Shown here in pieces: positions 25,408-33,924 of a stretch of 58,792 bases of DNA. The notes under the pieces are model-generated. The model was given only the letters and a program-made list of their open reading frames with translations, was not told the DNA's origin and did not search any database. The DNA is taken from contig NZ_QTPP01000050.1 of NCBI RefSeq assembly GCF_003853415.1, positions 1 to 58,792 of the forward strand, in the 5' to 3' direction. A program made the translations under genes and the position numbers. This DNA is from Burkholderia sp. Bp9142 (GTDB taxonomy: Bacteria; Pseudomonadota; Gammaproteobacteria; Burkholderiales; Burkholderiaceae). Positions within the stretch are counted from its first letter, which is position 1. Each line of letters starts with the position of its first letter.

Positions 25408-27512
25408 GTGAGGGTGGTTTCCTGTTGAACGGAGCCGAGCGGGAACGCGACGGTGATCGAGAAGCCGCACGCGAGCGCGGTATCGATCGTCACGCTGCCG
25501 CCCAGCATGTGTGCGCGTTCGCGAATGCCGATCAGGCCGAACGATTTGTCCTCGTGGGCGGTGCCGCCCGGCGCCGCGCCGCGGCCGTTGTCCGCCACGC
25601 GCAGCACGCAGAAGCCTTCCTCGATGTCGAGCAGCAGCGTGACGCGCGTCGCATCCGCATGGCGCGCGACGTTCGTCAGCGCTTCCTGGACGATCCGGAA
25701 CAGCGTGGTCGCGCCCGTGCTGGTGAACGTGAGCCCGCCCGTTTCGATGTGGCGTTCGACGTCGATGCCGTAGCGGTTCGTGAAGTCGTTCGCCAGCCAT
25801 TCGATCGCGGGCACGAGGCCGAGATCGTCGAGCATCACGGGGCGCAGGTCGGCCGCGATGCGCCGCACCGACGCGACGGTCGCGTCGATCAGCCGGCGCA
25901 TGCCCTGCAGGTGCGACAGCACGCCGACGTCGGGCTGCGTATCGCCCGGCACGCGCAGTTGCTGCTCGACGACCGACAGGTCCATCTTCAGCGCGGTGAG
26001 TTGCTGGCCGAGGTCGTCGTGCAGTTCGCGCGCGATGCGGGTCTTTTCCTCTTCGCGCACGTTCTGCAGGTTCGCCGACAGTTCGCGCAGCTCCTCGCGC
26101 GACTGCTTCAGCGCATTCTCGGCGCGCTGCCGCTCGGTGATGTCGCGCAGCATCACCGTATAGAGCTTGCCCGACGCATCGCGAATCTGCGAGATCGACG
26201 CCTCGATCGGGAATTCCTCGCCGTTGCCGCGCAGCCCGAACAGCACGCGCTGGCGGCCCATCTGCCGCTCGGACACGCCCGTCACGCCGAACTGGTCGAC
26301 GTGCTTCGCATGCGCGGCGCGAAACCGCTCGGGGATGAAGCGCGACAGCGGCGCGCCGATCGCCTCCATCGCCGACACGCCGAATACCTGTTCGGCCATC
26401 GGGTTGAAGATCACGACCGTCTGCTTCTCGTCGATCGTGATGATCGCCTCCATCGACGAGCGGATGATGCCCATCATCCGCGCCTCGTTGAGGATGCCGC
26501 GGCTGCTGGCGCCGGTATCGGCGGTGCCGGTGCGGCGCAGCAGGGCATGGACGAGCGCCGCGAACGCGAACGACGCGATCAGCCCCGCGGCGAGCACGGT
26601 GCCCGCCGCCCGCTGCGCGCCGGTCGCGCTCGGCCGGCCGTCCGCGGAATAGGCGAGCGTCAGCACGGTGCCGCCGAAGTTCAGCCGCTCGGTGCGCCGC
26701 ATCAGGTCGGGCGAGGCCAATGCCTCGTCGGTCGTCGTCTCGGCGCTCGCGATCGGGTGCGGGTCGTCGCCGGCGGTCATCCGCAGGTCGAGCCCGCGTT
26801 CCGCGTCGAGCGCACGCTCGACCATGCGATTCGGACTCATTTCCGCGAACAGCACGCCGTCGGCGCCGGTTTCACCGGCGCCGGCCGGCGTGACGGCCGT
26901 GCGCGACGAAGCCGCCGCGGGCAGGAACAGCGTGAGGATGCGCGAATCGCGGGACGTATCGTCGTCGGCCGGGTGGATCCCGAGTGCGACATCGCCGGTT
27001 CGCAGCGCGCGCGCCAGCGGTGCCTGATCCAGAGCGCCGAAGTGCACGGCGGCCGAGCTCGACACCGGCGCACCGAGCTCCGCCACCGCGAGCGGGCCGG
27101 CCGGCATCGGCGCATGGCCGGCGAGCGCACTGCGTGTCGCCTGCGACAGCGGCGCATAGCCGAGCTGCCGGACCGGCGAACGCCCGCTGTCGAGATCGAG
27201 CGTGTCGGCATACCGGCGCCATTGTTCGGGCGTCATCCGCGGCGCGAGCGTGAATGCGCCGCGTGCGCTTTCGAGCACGGCGACGCCGGCTTGCAGCTCG
27301 TGGCGCAGCATCGCCGTCACGTGCGTCGTGCGGCGTTCGAAGCGCGTATGGACGGCGCCTTGCCATTGCTCGCGCACGAGCAGCGCGACGCCGAGCGACA
27401 GCGCCGCACCGGCGAACAGCGTAACGACGCCGGCCGCAAGCGGCTGGCGTAACATGGTCTGGAAGCGCGTGGGCCCTCTGGCGTCACGCGATTGGGTTCC
27501 ACTGGCGGTCAT
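25404..27512 (-). CDS. CHASE-PAS histidine kinase (HisKA_3 type)
   Basis: About 702 residues from the ATG at 27512. After a first membrane segment (VVTLFAGAALSLGVALLV) comes a periplasmic CHASE-like sensor (LESARGAFTLAPRMTPEQWRR) bounded by a second membrane segment (AAGTVLAAGLIASFAFAALV). A PAS domain (IITIDEKQTVVIFNPMAEQVFG) and a coiled coil follow. The HisKA_3 box has its histidine in IARELHDDLGQQL, and the ATPase ends with ADNGRGA and GLIGIRERAHML. It should phosphorylate the response regulator encoded downstream. The frame is open to 27584, and a shorter start at 27455 is also possible. Confidence 0.9.
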   Translation of the reverse strand: MTASGTQSRDARGPTRFQTMLRQPLAAGVVTLFAGAALSLGVALLVREQWQGAVHTRFERRTTHVTAMLRHELQAGVAVLESARGAFTLAPRMTPEQWRRYADTLDLDSGRSPVRQLGYAPLSQATRSALAGHAPMPAGPLAVAELGAPVSSSAAVHFGALDQAPLARALRTGDVALGIHPADDDTSRDSRILTLFLPAAASSRTAVTPAGAGETGADGVLFAEMSPNRMVERALDAERGLDLRMTAGDDPHPIASAETTTDEALASPDLMRRTERLNFGGTVLTLAYSADGRPSATGAQRAAGTVLAAGLIASFAFAALVHALLRRTGTADTGASSRGILNEARMMGIIRSSMEAIITIDEKQTVVIFNPMAEQVFGVSAMEAIGAPLSRFIPERFRAAHAKHVDQFGVTGVSERQMGRQRVLFGLRGNGEEFPIEASISQIRDASGKLYTVMLRDITERQRAENALKQSREELRELSANLQNVREEEKTRIARELHDDLGQQLTALKMDLSVVEQQLRVPGDTQPDVGVLSHLQGMRRLIDATVASVRRIAADLRPVMLDDLGLVPAIEWLANDFTNRYGIDVERHIETGGLTFTSTGATTLFRIVQEALTNVARHADATRVTLLLDIEEGFCVLRVADNGRGAAPGGTAHEDKSFGLIGIRERAHMLGGSVTIDTALACGFSITVAFPLGSVQQETTLT

Positions 27513-27602
27513 TCGATGGCCATTCTGGTGTCGGGGCCGCCCGTGGCACGCGGGCAGCGCGGCAAAACCGGTAAAAACTCGCACCGGCCGCGTGCGATGT
27601 CA

Positions 27603-27619
27603 AATTTCAAGATGAAATT
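27603..27619. promoter_or_regulatory. AT-rich inverted repeat upstream of the kinase gene
   Basis: AATTTCA (27603-27609) and TGAAATT (27613-27619) form a perfect 7-bp dyad with a 3-bp centre, about 90-105 bp before the kinase start. It could be an operator for the two-component pair; no binding protein is known. Confidence 0.35.
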
Positions 27620-27701
27620 GTGCGCGTTTTGCACGTTTTTTGTAATAGGGGTCACCTGAAAATGCAGCGGCCGGGCCACGAAGCGGGCGTGCCGGCCGCG
27701 C

Positions 27702-27742
27702 TTGACGCGCATCAAGCGGCGCGTCGGCACGTGGGGCAGACT
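27702..27742 (+). promoter_or_regulatory. FNR/ANR-type box upstream of a universal-stress gene
   Basis: TTGAC-GCGC-ATCAA at 27702-27715 differs from the FNR/ANR dyad at one position. A weak -10-like CAGACT lies at 27737-27742, 28.5 bp from the box centre, the same spacing as at 12921 and 30766. It precedes the universal-stress gene at 27832. Confidence 0.65.
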
Positions 27743-27831
27743 GTTCGGCAGGCGAGCCGGCATCGGGCCGGCTTGCGATGACGGGCCGCGATTGCGCGAT
27801 GCACAACGCGTGCCCGGTGGGAGGGCGGACC

Positions 27832-28302
27832 ATGTACAAGAGGATTTTCGTCGGGCTCGACGGCGGCCCGAGCGCGCGTCTCGCGCTGAACGAGGCGATC
27901 CGGATCGCGGCGGCGTCGGGCGGTGAGGTCACATGCGCGTATGTCGTCGAGCACCGGCCGCAGCTCGTCGACGTCGATGCGGGCTTTGCGGCCGAACGCG
28001 ACGGCGACGCGGCGGCCGCCGCTGCGGCAACGCCCGTGCTCGACGACGCGAAAGCGGTGCTCGCGCAGCAGCATGTGCGGGGCACCGTGCGCGCGCTCGA
28101 CGCGTACGGCGAGGACGTTGCCGCGGTGCTGATGCGCACGGCGGCCGAGGCCGGCGCCGATCTGATCGTGATGGGCACGAGCGGGCGGCACGGCTTGCGC
28201 CGGCTGCTGCTCGGCAGTGTCGCGGAATCGCTGCTGCGCGCGGCCGACCGGCCCGTGCTGCTGGTGCGGCACGACGAGCCGGCCGCGGCGGCAACCGCGT
28301 GA
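27832..28302 (+). CDS. Universal stress protein (UspA family), single domain
   Basis: The 156-residue protein starts MYKRIFVGLDGGPSARLAL and ends with the ATP-binding signature GADLIVMGTSGRHGLRRLLLGSVAE followed by RPVLLVRHD. The G-x2-G-x9-G(S/T) pattern indicates an ATP-binding UspA subgroup. The ATG at 27832 is preceded by GGGAGGGCGG; an upstream ATG at 27778 would add 18 residues that do not look like the family. An FNR-type box lies upstream, so oxygen limitation probably induces it. Confidence 0.9.
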   Translation: MYKRIFVGLDGGPSARLALNEAIRIAAASGGEVTCAYVVEHRPQLVDVDAGFAAERDGDAAAAAAATPVLDDAKAVLAQQHVRGTVRALDAYGEDVAAVLMRTAAEAGADLIVMGTSGRHGLRRLLLGSVAESLLRAADRPVLLVRHDEPAAAATA

Positions 28303-28653
28303 CGAAGCGGTGCGGCGCTGAAGTGTGAGCGGTGGCGGGCAGCGGGCTGCCGCGCGGATTCGGGCTGGGTGGCGAGGGCAGCGATGCGTCCGGCGCGCTG
28401 ATCGACGTGCCGCGCATCCGCCGCCCGGCGGGGGCGTTGCCGCGTCGCGACGGTTGCATCGTGACCCGCACTTCTGGCAGCATCGACCGGTGTTCGCTTC
28501 ATCGTCGCGCGCCGCGTTTCGCGCGCGATCCAGTCGCCGCGTGCATGGCCGCGGCGATCGACGCAGCGGCACGCGCCGCCGGCCGATCGCATTCCCGATC
28601 GGCCGTGCCGTGCGTCGCGTGCCCGGTTTCCTACTTCACCGACGTCATCCGCC
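28303..28653. other. Intergenic region without recognised content
   Basis: About 350 bp of GC-rich sequence between the universal-stress and cupin genes. Open frames cross it on both strands, but their Arg/Ala-rich composition and lack of ribosome sites mark them as shadows. I see no promoter motif or repeat of note. Confidence 0.4.
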
Positions 28654-29160
28654 ATGCCGATCTCCGCCGCCGATCTGATTCGCCAGTTCGATCTTCAGCC
28701 GCATCCCGAGGGCGGCTATTTCCGGGAAACCTACCGCGCGGCCGATACGGTCGTGCGTCCGGCCGACGGCGCGCCGCGCGCGGCGTCGACCGCGATCTAC
28801 TACCTGTTGTGCGACGGTGCGTATTCGTCGTGGCACCGGATCCGCTCCGACGAGGTCTGGCATTTCTACGCGGGCGATCCGCTCGAAGTGTGGGTGCTCG
28901 ACGAGTACGACGGCCTGACGATCCATCGGCTCGGCAACCCGCTCACGCATCCGGGCACGGTGTTCCAGGCCGTCGTGCCGGCCGGGCGCTGGTTCGGCGC
29001 GCGCTGCGCGTCGCCCGAACACGTCGCGCTCGTCGGCTGCACGGTCGCGCCGGGGTTCGAGTTTGCGGAGTTCGAGCTCGCGGACGCGACGGCACTGGCC
29101 GCCGCGTTTCCTGAATACACGGAATACGTCGCGGGACTCGCGCAGCGCCCCGACGCGTGA
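28654..29160 (+). CDS. Cupin, DUF985 family
   Basis: The 168-residue protein has the DUF985 sequence pattern: LIRQFDLQPHPEGGYFRETYR, STAIYYLLCDGAYSSWHRI, DEVWHFYAGDPLEVWVLDE and QAVVPAGRWFGARCA. This is a double-stranded beta-helix (cupin) of unknown enzymatic role; the histidines at the WH and H-P-E-G-G motifs could bind a metal. It stands alone on the plus strand. Confidence 0.88.
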   Translation: MPISAADLIRQFDLQPHPEGGYFRETYRAADTVVRPADGAPRAASTAIYYLLCDGAYSSWHRIRSDEVWHFYAGDPLEVWVLDEYDGLTIHRLGNPLTHPGTVFQAVVPAGRWFGARCASPEHVALVGCTVAPGFEFAEFELADATALAAAFPEYTEYVAGLAQRPDA

Positions 29161-29325
29161 GCGTGGCGGCCGCCTCCGACGGCGGCCGTTCCGCGCGGTC
29201 CCGGCCAAACCCGTTTAGAATGCACCGTGGTGCAGGATCAGCCGCGGGCGTGCCGCGGCGATCGCTGCCTGCCGTATCGACGGCGCCTCCGTCGCACGGT
29301 CCGCATGTCTTCCAGGAGCGCCTCC

Positions 29326-30354
29326 GTGTGGCACTTTCCCATTGCGATTCCCTCGTCGCTCGGCCCGTGGGCCGTGTTCGCGAGCGTACTGATCACGCAG
29401 CTCGGCGTGCCGGTGCCGGCCGTGCCGATGCTGATCCTCGGCGGTACGATGGCGGCGATGGGGCAGGCGTCCTGGGCGAGCATGTTCGCGGCGGCGATCG
29501 GCGCGACGATGCTCGCCGATTCCATGTGGTTCTTCATGGGCCGCACGCGCGGCCGGCGCTTGCTGAACGGTCTCGTGCGCTTCTCGCTGTCGCTCGACAC
29601 GACGCTGCGCTTCGCGCGTAATGTGTTCGAAAGATACGGCGCGCCGCTGCTCGTCTTCTCCAAATTCCTGCCGGGTCTCGGCCTCGTGTCGGCGCCGCTG
29701 CTCGGCACGACCGCGATCGGCGTCGGCGTGTTCCTGTTCTGGGATCTGGCCGGCGCGTCGTTGTGGGCCGCGTTCTGGCTCGTCGGCGGCGCGGCCGTGC
29801 ATGACCAGATCGTGCAGTTCGTGCTGTGGGTGCGCGCAAGCGGCGGCACGATCCTCGATGCGTTCCTCGCGATCTTCATCACGTTCCTGCTGTACCGCTG
29901 GGTGCGCCGCGTGCAGTTCCGCCGCTACCTCGCGCAGGTGCGCATCTCGCCGCCGCAGCTCGTCGAGATGATGACGTCGAACGAACCGCCGCTGATCTTC
30001 GACGCGCGGCCGCGCGCGATTCGCGAACGCGAGCCGTACCGGATCGCCGGCGCGGTGCCGGTCGATCTCGATTCGCCGGACCTGCTCGATCCCGAGCTGC
30101 TGAAGCGGCCGATCGTCGTGTATTGCGTGTGCCCGAACGAGGCCACCGCGAAGCGCCTGATCGCGAAGATGCAGCGCAAGAAAATGCTCCACAACATCCG
30201 CGCGCTGAAGGGCGGGCTCGACGCGTGGGAGAAGCACGGCTATCCGGTCGAGCCGCTGCCGGCCGATCTGGATGCGTCGCGGTATTTCGTGCGGCCGGAC
30301 CACGGCGTCGCGATCGAAGGCGAATATACGGTGCGCGCGACGTTGTCCAAATAA
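29326..30354 (+). CDS. DedA-type membrane protein fused to a rhodanese domain
   Basis: About 342 residues. The first ~205 form a DedA/SNARE-associated (VTT) membrane domain (ITQLGVPVPAVPMLILGGTM, FSKFLPGLGLVSAPLLGTTA). The rest is a rhodanese-like domain (ELVEMM-type start, PLIFDARPRAIRE, GAVPVDLD, PIVVYCVCPNEATAKRL with the active-loop cysteine, ALKGGLDAWEKHGYP). DedA proteins act as lipid or membrane-homeostasis transporters; the rhodanese part could handle persulphide sulphur. I chose the GTG at 29326 behind AGGAG; the ATG at 29305 is an alternative. Confidence 0.85.
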   Translation: MWHFPIAIPSSLGPWAVFASVLITQLGVPVPAVPMLILGGTMAAMGQASWASMFAAAIGATMLADSMWFFMGRTRGRRLLNGLVRFSLSLDTTLRFARNVFERYGAPLLVFSKFLPGLGLVSAPLLGTTAIGVGVFLFWDLAGASLWAAFWLVGGAAVHDQIVQFVLWVRASGGTILDAFLAIFITFLLYRWVRRVQFRRYLAQVRISPPQLVEMMTSNEPPLIFDARPRAIREREPYRIAGAVPVDLDSPDLLDPELLKRPIVVYCVCPNEATAKRLIAKMQRKKMLHNIRALKGGLDAWEKHGYPVEPLPADLDASRYFVRPDHGVAIEGEYTVRATLSK

Positions 30355-30765
30355 ATCGTGCGCGGCATGGCGCGCACGTCCCGATTCCGCCGCCGATTTC
30401 ACGCTTCTCATTCGCGCAAAATCGGCTGGCGCCAAACCTCCGATTATTCTTATAGTCCCGCCTCCATATCGCGGGCGCTTGATTGCGCACATTCGACGCG
30501 CGTTCGTTCGCGCCGAAAGCGATTGATCCCGTTGCAGCCCGCCACGCGCACAGCCGCGTCGCACGGGCCGCACGGGCGTATTCCGTGAAAGGCCCGGTCC
30601 GTTTTCCGGATTGCTCCGGAAAATGCCGATAATCCACGGCGATTCCAGTCGGAGTGACGCCATGCGAACCGCGCGGGTGCACCCGCGTCGACGAAGTCGT
30701 AAGCGAAAGTCGCCGCGCCGCGCGCCGTACACGCGCACGCGGCGCATCGCGGCCCGCACGGGTAT
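30355..30765. other. Long intergenic region with a perfect TTTTCCGGA palindrome
   Basis: No gene is supported. TTTTCCGGA (30602-30610) and TCCGGAAAA (30615-30623) form a perfect 9-bp dyad around TTGC. An AT-rich patch around 30440-30455 contains TTATAGT, a possible -10 element with no gene close behind it. The two features leave room for a small RNA, but nothing proves one. Confidence 0.35.
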
Positions 30766-30806
30766 TTGATCACGATCATGCACGCGCGGGCCGGACGTCA
30801 TATGCT
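30766..30806 (+). promoter_or_regulatory. FNR/ANR-type box and class II promoter before tandem universal-stress gene
   Basis: TTGAT-CACG-ATCAT at 30766-30779 differs from the FNR/ANR dyad by one base. TATGCT at 30801-30806 starts 28.5 bp from its centre, exactly as at 12921-12961. The predicted transcript start near 30813 leaves a leader of about 130 nt before the start codon at 30946. Confidence 0.75.
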
Positions 30807-30945
30807 GTCTGAATCGCTTGTCCGCGCTTCGCGTGGCCATCCGCCGATCCCTGCGACCGCGGCGGCCGTCCGGCCGCCGCGTGTCGCTGCCGCGCGAAGC
30901 TCCGGTCGTCGGCCGCGACGACGCGTCCGCAAGGAGACCTTCGCC

Positions 30946-31890
30946 ATGCAATCCACCCCGACCATTCCGATCATCATGCCGCTCGAGCGAATCGCGCTGG
31001 CCGTCGACCTGACGCCGGAGTCGCTGTCCGCCGCGCGCTACACGCGAACGCTGTTGCGTCCCGGCATGCGGGTGCGCATCGTCTGCGCGATCGACAATCC
31101 GCGTCTCGTGCTGCCCGACATCCCGCGCGTCGACGCGCTGCTGACATCGGCGCGCGAGGAAATGATGCGCGAAGCGCAGGCGACGCTCGAGCGCATCGCC
31201 GCACAGTTCGCCGGCAGTGGCGTGACCGTCGAGCAGGTGATCGTCGATACGTCGGTCACGGGCGGCACGGTGGCCAATGCACTCGCGAACGACACGTCGG
31301 CATGGCATGCCGATGTCCTCGTGGTCGGTGCGAATCCGCACCACGGGTTGCTTCGGCTCGTCGAAGGCGCGGTGTCCGACACGCTGGCCACGCGGGCACG
31401 CTGCGCGCTGCTGATCGTGCCCGCCGACTACGCGCGGCCGTCGGACGGGCCGCTGCAGCGCCTGATGTTCGCGGTCGACGGCAGCGAGCCGTCGCTGCAC
31501 GCGGTACGCGTCGGGCTCGGCTTCGCGGCGCCGACGACGCTCCTGTACGCGGCCTATGTCGTCGATCGCGCGGTTCGTCTGACGGATATCGTGCCGGTGC
31601 GCGCGCTCGAGGATGCGTATCGCGCGGAGGGCGAGGATGCGCTGGCGCGGATCGGCCCGCTGTTCCATGCAACGGGGAACCCGACCAAGCGCGGCATCGT
31701 CGAAACCCGTCCGACCAGCGACGACGTCGCCCATGCGCTGATGCGCGATGCGGTGCACTGGCATGCGGAACTGCTGGTGGTCGGCACGCACGGCCGGCGC
31801 GGCATCGCCGCCTGGCTGATCGGCAGCGTCGCGCGCCGGGTCGCGCATCTCGCGCAGGTGCCGGTGCTGCTCGTGCGCGGCGAGGCGTGA
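30946..31890 (+). CDS. Tandem-domain universal stress protein
   Basis: The 314-residue protein contains two UspA domains. The first (LERIALAVDLTPES to RCALLIVPAD) ends with ADVLVVGANPHHGLLRLVEG. The second (RLMFAVDGSEPSLHA to PVLLVRGEA) ends with AELLVVGTHGRRGIAAWLIGSVARR, the fuller nucleotide-binding signature, so the first half may have lost ATP binding. The ATG at 30946 follows AAGGAG. The ATG at 30778 in the same frame lies inside the FNR-type box and is rejected. Low-oxygen induction is likely from the promoter. Confidence 0.92.
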   Translation: MQSTPTIPIIMPLERIALAVDLTPESLSAARYTRTLLRPGMRVRIVCAIDNPRLVLPDIPRVDALLTSAREEMMREAQATLERIAAQFAGSGVTVEQVIVDTSVTGGTVANALANDTSAWHADVLVVGANPHHGLLRLVEGAVSDTLATRARCALLIVPADYARPSDGPLQRLMFAVDGSEPSLHAVRVGLGFAAPTTLLYAAYVVDRAVRLTDIVPVRALEDAYRAEGEDALARIGPLFHATGNPTKRGIVETRPTSDDVAHALMRDAVHWHAELLVVGTHGRRGIAAWLIGSVARRVAHLAQVPVLLVRGEA

Positions 31891-32417
31891 GGATCGCGCT
31901 GCGGCGGATGCGAAGCGGACCTTCGTTGACCTGCATCAGAAACGTCGTGCGCCTTGCGTGACACACTGACACGGCGTCCGCTTGGCGGACCCGCTGTCGT
32001 CCGTACGCGGCGTGCGCTGCGATGCGTCGGGTCCGAGACGCACGAACCGACACGTGTCCGGCGCCGTGCGACCAACCGATTTCCGGCACCGCGCCACGCA
32101 TCGCGCGGCGCGTGAGCCGATCAAGCACTCTCCGGCACGAGGGTAGGCAGCCGGCGGCTGCCTTGGAACGACGGACGGGGTGGATTCCACCCCGTCCGCT
32201 TTCCTGGCCCCGTGCAGACTACTTTCCTCGCAGGTATTTTTCCCGTCGATGCCGCCGTGTGGAACGGCAGTGATGACACGTGATCGCACGACCGCGGATC
32301 GGCGTGGATCGCGGCATGCGATGCGTTGCCGCGCGCGGCGCTCGCTACCGACCGGGTGGCGCGCCATCACGCGGCCCCGTGCCGCGTCGGCTGTGTTCAG
32401 GCGCTGCCGTCAGGCGT
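31891..32417. other. Intergenic region with hairpin
   Basis: About 530 bp without a supported gene. CGGACGGGGTGG (32172-32183) and CCACCCCGTCCG (32187-32198) make a perfect 12-bp stem with a 3-nt loop, followed by CTTTCC. This could terminate the universal-stress transcript, although it lies about 280 bp downstream. A poor FNR-like dyad (TTGAC-CTGC-ATCAG, 31926-31939) has no gene in a suitable place. Confidence 0.4.
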
Positions 32418-32828
32418 TCACGCGGCGCATGGCGCTCGCTGGTCGCGCCGGTGGCCGGCGCCGCGGCATACGCGTGCGCGCCGACGCACGCCATGCAGCC
32501 GTCCTCGACCGCCCGGCATGCGATTGCGCAGCCGCGGCCAGCCGGGGCGCGTCTTGCGGCGCGGCCCCGCAACGACCGGCACGTTGGCGTCGGCCCGCGC
32601 GCAGAGGGCAGCGGCGAACCGCTGCAGCGCGAGCACCGACCCCGCGACGCTCTGGTATTTTTCGCGGCCGATCTGCCCGTCGAGCGTGACGAGCAGGCCC
32701 GATTCGCGCGCGAGCACGAGCAACGCGTCGAGATCCGCGGGCGGGCGGATACCGGCCGGCACGCCGGGCGCGGACAGCGTGCGCGTGCGCCGCTGTCCGT
32801 CCCGGGCCGGGAAGTTGCGATGAGCCAT
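32418..32828 (-). CDS. Hypothetical protein
   Basis: The 136-residue frame begins MAHRNFPARDGQRRTRTLSA and has a well-formed helical middle (LDALLVLARESGLLVTLDGQ, YQSVAGSVLALQRFAAALC). The last ~45 residues are Arg/Gly-rich and unlike a folded protein, so the true product may be shorter after a frameshift, or the tail may be nonconserved. The start at 32828 has a clear ribosome site (AGGAG, 8 nt upstream on the minus strand). I do not recognise a family. It sits among oxygen- and stress-type genes. Confidence 0.5.
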   Translation of the reverse strand: MAHRNFPARDGQRRTRTLSAPGVPAGIRPPADLDALLVLARESGLLVTLDGQIGREKYQSVAGSVLALQRFAAALCARADANVPVVAGPRRKTRPGWPRLRNRMPGGRGRLHGVRRRARVCRGAGHRRDQRAPCAA

Positions 32829-33424
32829 GATTGGTCTCCTGCGTCGGACCCCGCGTGCCGGCTCGACGGCCGGCTGAGCGATGACCGGGTATGAACGCAT
32901 CGTTCATGACATCAGTATCCGTCAGCGACACTGCGCTGCCAATCGGCGCGCGCTGAAGTCGCTGTCAGGCATTGCGTGCGGCGTATCGGAATCCGCTGAC
33001 ACGCCGGACCGGCGATCGGCCGCGCCGGTGGGGGGGGCGGCGGGCCGGCGGGCGATGCCCGGCACCGCGATCCGGTGCCTTCGAGCAGACGAATTGCGGC
33101 CTGCGCGCGTCGCTTGACGCAGGATTTCGGCCGGTCTAACGTCGTCAATGCATCAGCGTCGCGCAGACGGTCAATCGTCTGCGCGGTCGCGTGGTGCCGC
33201 GCCCCGGGGTGGCGCGGCAATCCTTCCAGTCGTTCGCGGGTCATGTGGGCCGCGAATTCCGCGCGCGGACCGATCCAGCGACGGATCGGTGCGGCGGCAC
33301 GCAATGTGCCGTTGATCGCGCGCAAACACGCTTCGGCGCATCGCACGCCGGGCGGCCATCCAGTCTCTAAGCTTCCGGTAGCGTCATCTTTTCCTTTCGT
33401 TCCTCGACCGTCAGGAGCCCGTCG
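32829..33424. other. Intergenic region with small dyad
   Basis: About 600 bp. ATGAACG (32891-32897) and CGTTCAT (32901-32907) form a perfect dyad with a 3-bp centre, about 65-80 bp before the hypothetical gene on the minus strand, so it may be its operator. A run of eight G lies at 33030-33037. Open frames here are Arg/Pro-rich and have no ribosome site, and I do not accept them. Confidence 0.35.
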
Positions 33425-33679
33425 ATGTCACAGGACAATTTGCTTGAATCTTTGAAGGCCGTCGCCGAACAACGCGCAATCGGCGACGACCAGTTGCGTA
33501 CGATGCTCGACGACGAAGTACGTGCGTTGTCGTCCGATGCCCGCGTGCACGACTACATCCACGTATTCGCGATTCGTCACCTGCGCGAGCGGATGCGCAG
33601 ACAGGATGAACTCGAACGCGACACATCGCCCGGCACGCCGCAAGAGAAGCCGGATACGAGTCCCAGCCACCGATTGTGA
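33425..33679 (+). CDS. DUF3562-like small protein
   Basis: The 84-residue protein starts MSQDNLLESLKAVAEQRAIG and has the core SDARVHDYIHVFAIRHLRERM, which resembles the short helical DUF3562 family common in Burkholderia. Its function is unknown. The start follows GGAGCCC. A terminator lies 100 bp downstream. Confidence 0.65.
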   Translation: MSQDNLLESLKAVAEQRAIGDDQLRTMLDDEVRALSSDARVHDYIHVFAIRHLRERMRRQDELERDTSPGTPQEKPDTSPSHRL

Positions 33680-33778
33680 GAAACGCTCGCCGCGGCCAAC
33701 GCCACTGGCGCTCCCGGACCGCGGCCGGCTTCGTCCATGTAGGGCGTGCAGCGGGCATCGGCAACCGCCGCACGCACG

Positions 33779-33813
33779 TGCCGGCAACGCGCTTGCGTGC
33801 CGGCAGCCTTTTT
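33779..33813 (+). terminator. Rho-independent terminator before the chemoreceptor gene
   Basis: TGCCGGCA (33779-33786) pairs with TGCCGGCA (33798-33805), with an inner CGC/GCG stem, followed by GCC and a run of five T (33809-33813). Confidence 0.75.
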
Positions 33814-33846
33814 CTTCACATGTTTCGTTGAATTGACGCAACGGCC

Positions 33847-33873
33847 TCAAGTAAGCGGCGCGGATGCCGTTTA
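33847..33873 (+). promoter_or_regulatory. Sigma-28 (FliA) promoter of the chemoreceptor gene
   Basis: TCAAGTAA (33847-33854), an 11-bp spacer and GCCGTTTA (33866-33873) fit the flagellar sigma-28 consensus TAAAGTTT-N11-GCCGATAA with the exact spacing. It lies 51 bp before the start of a methyl-accepting chemotaxis protein, the expected target. Confidence 0.7.
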
Positions 33874-33924
33874 CCCGGTGAATTCGTTCACCGGGCGTTC
33901 GCGCTCCCTCACCGAGTCGTTGCC

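Noticed and set aside
30766..30945. Start of the tandem universal-stress protein at an upstream ATG
   Set aside because: The ATG overlaps the FNR-type box and the added residues are Arg/Pro-rich; the ATG at 30946 has AAGGAG and begins the Usp fold.
29215..31848. Minus-strand frame of 877 codons
   Set aside because: It crosses the DedA and universal-stress genes and the FNR-type promoter, and reads as Arg/His/Asp-rich antisense.
31926..31939. Possible FNR box TTGAC-CTGC-ATCAG
   Set aside because: Two mismatches, no -10 element at the proper distance and no gene close downstream on either strand.
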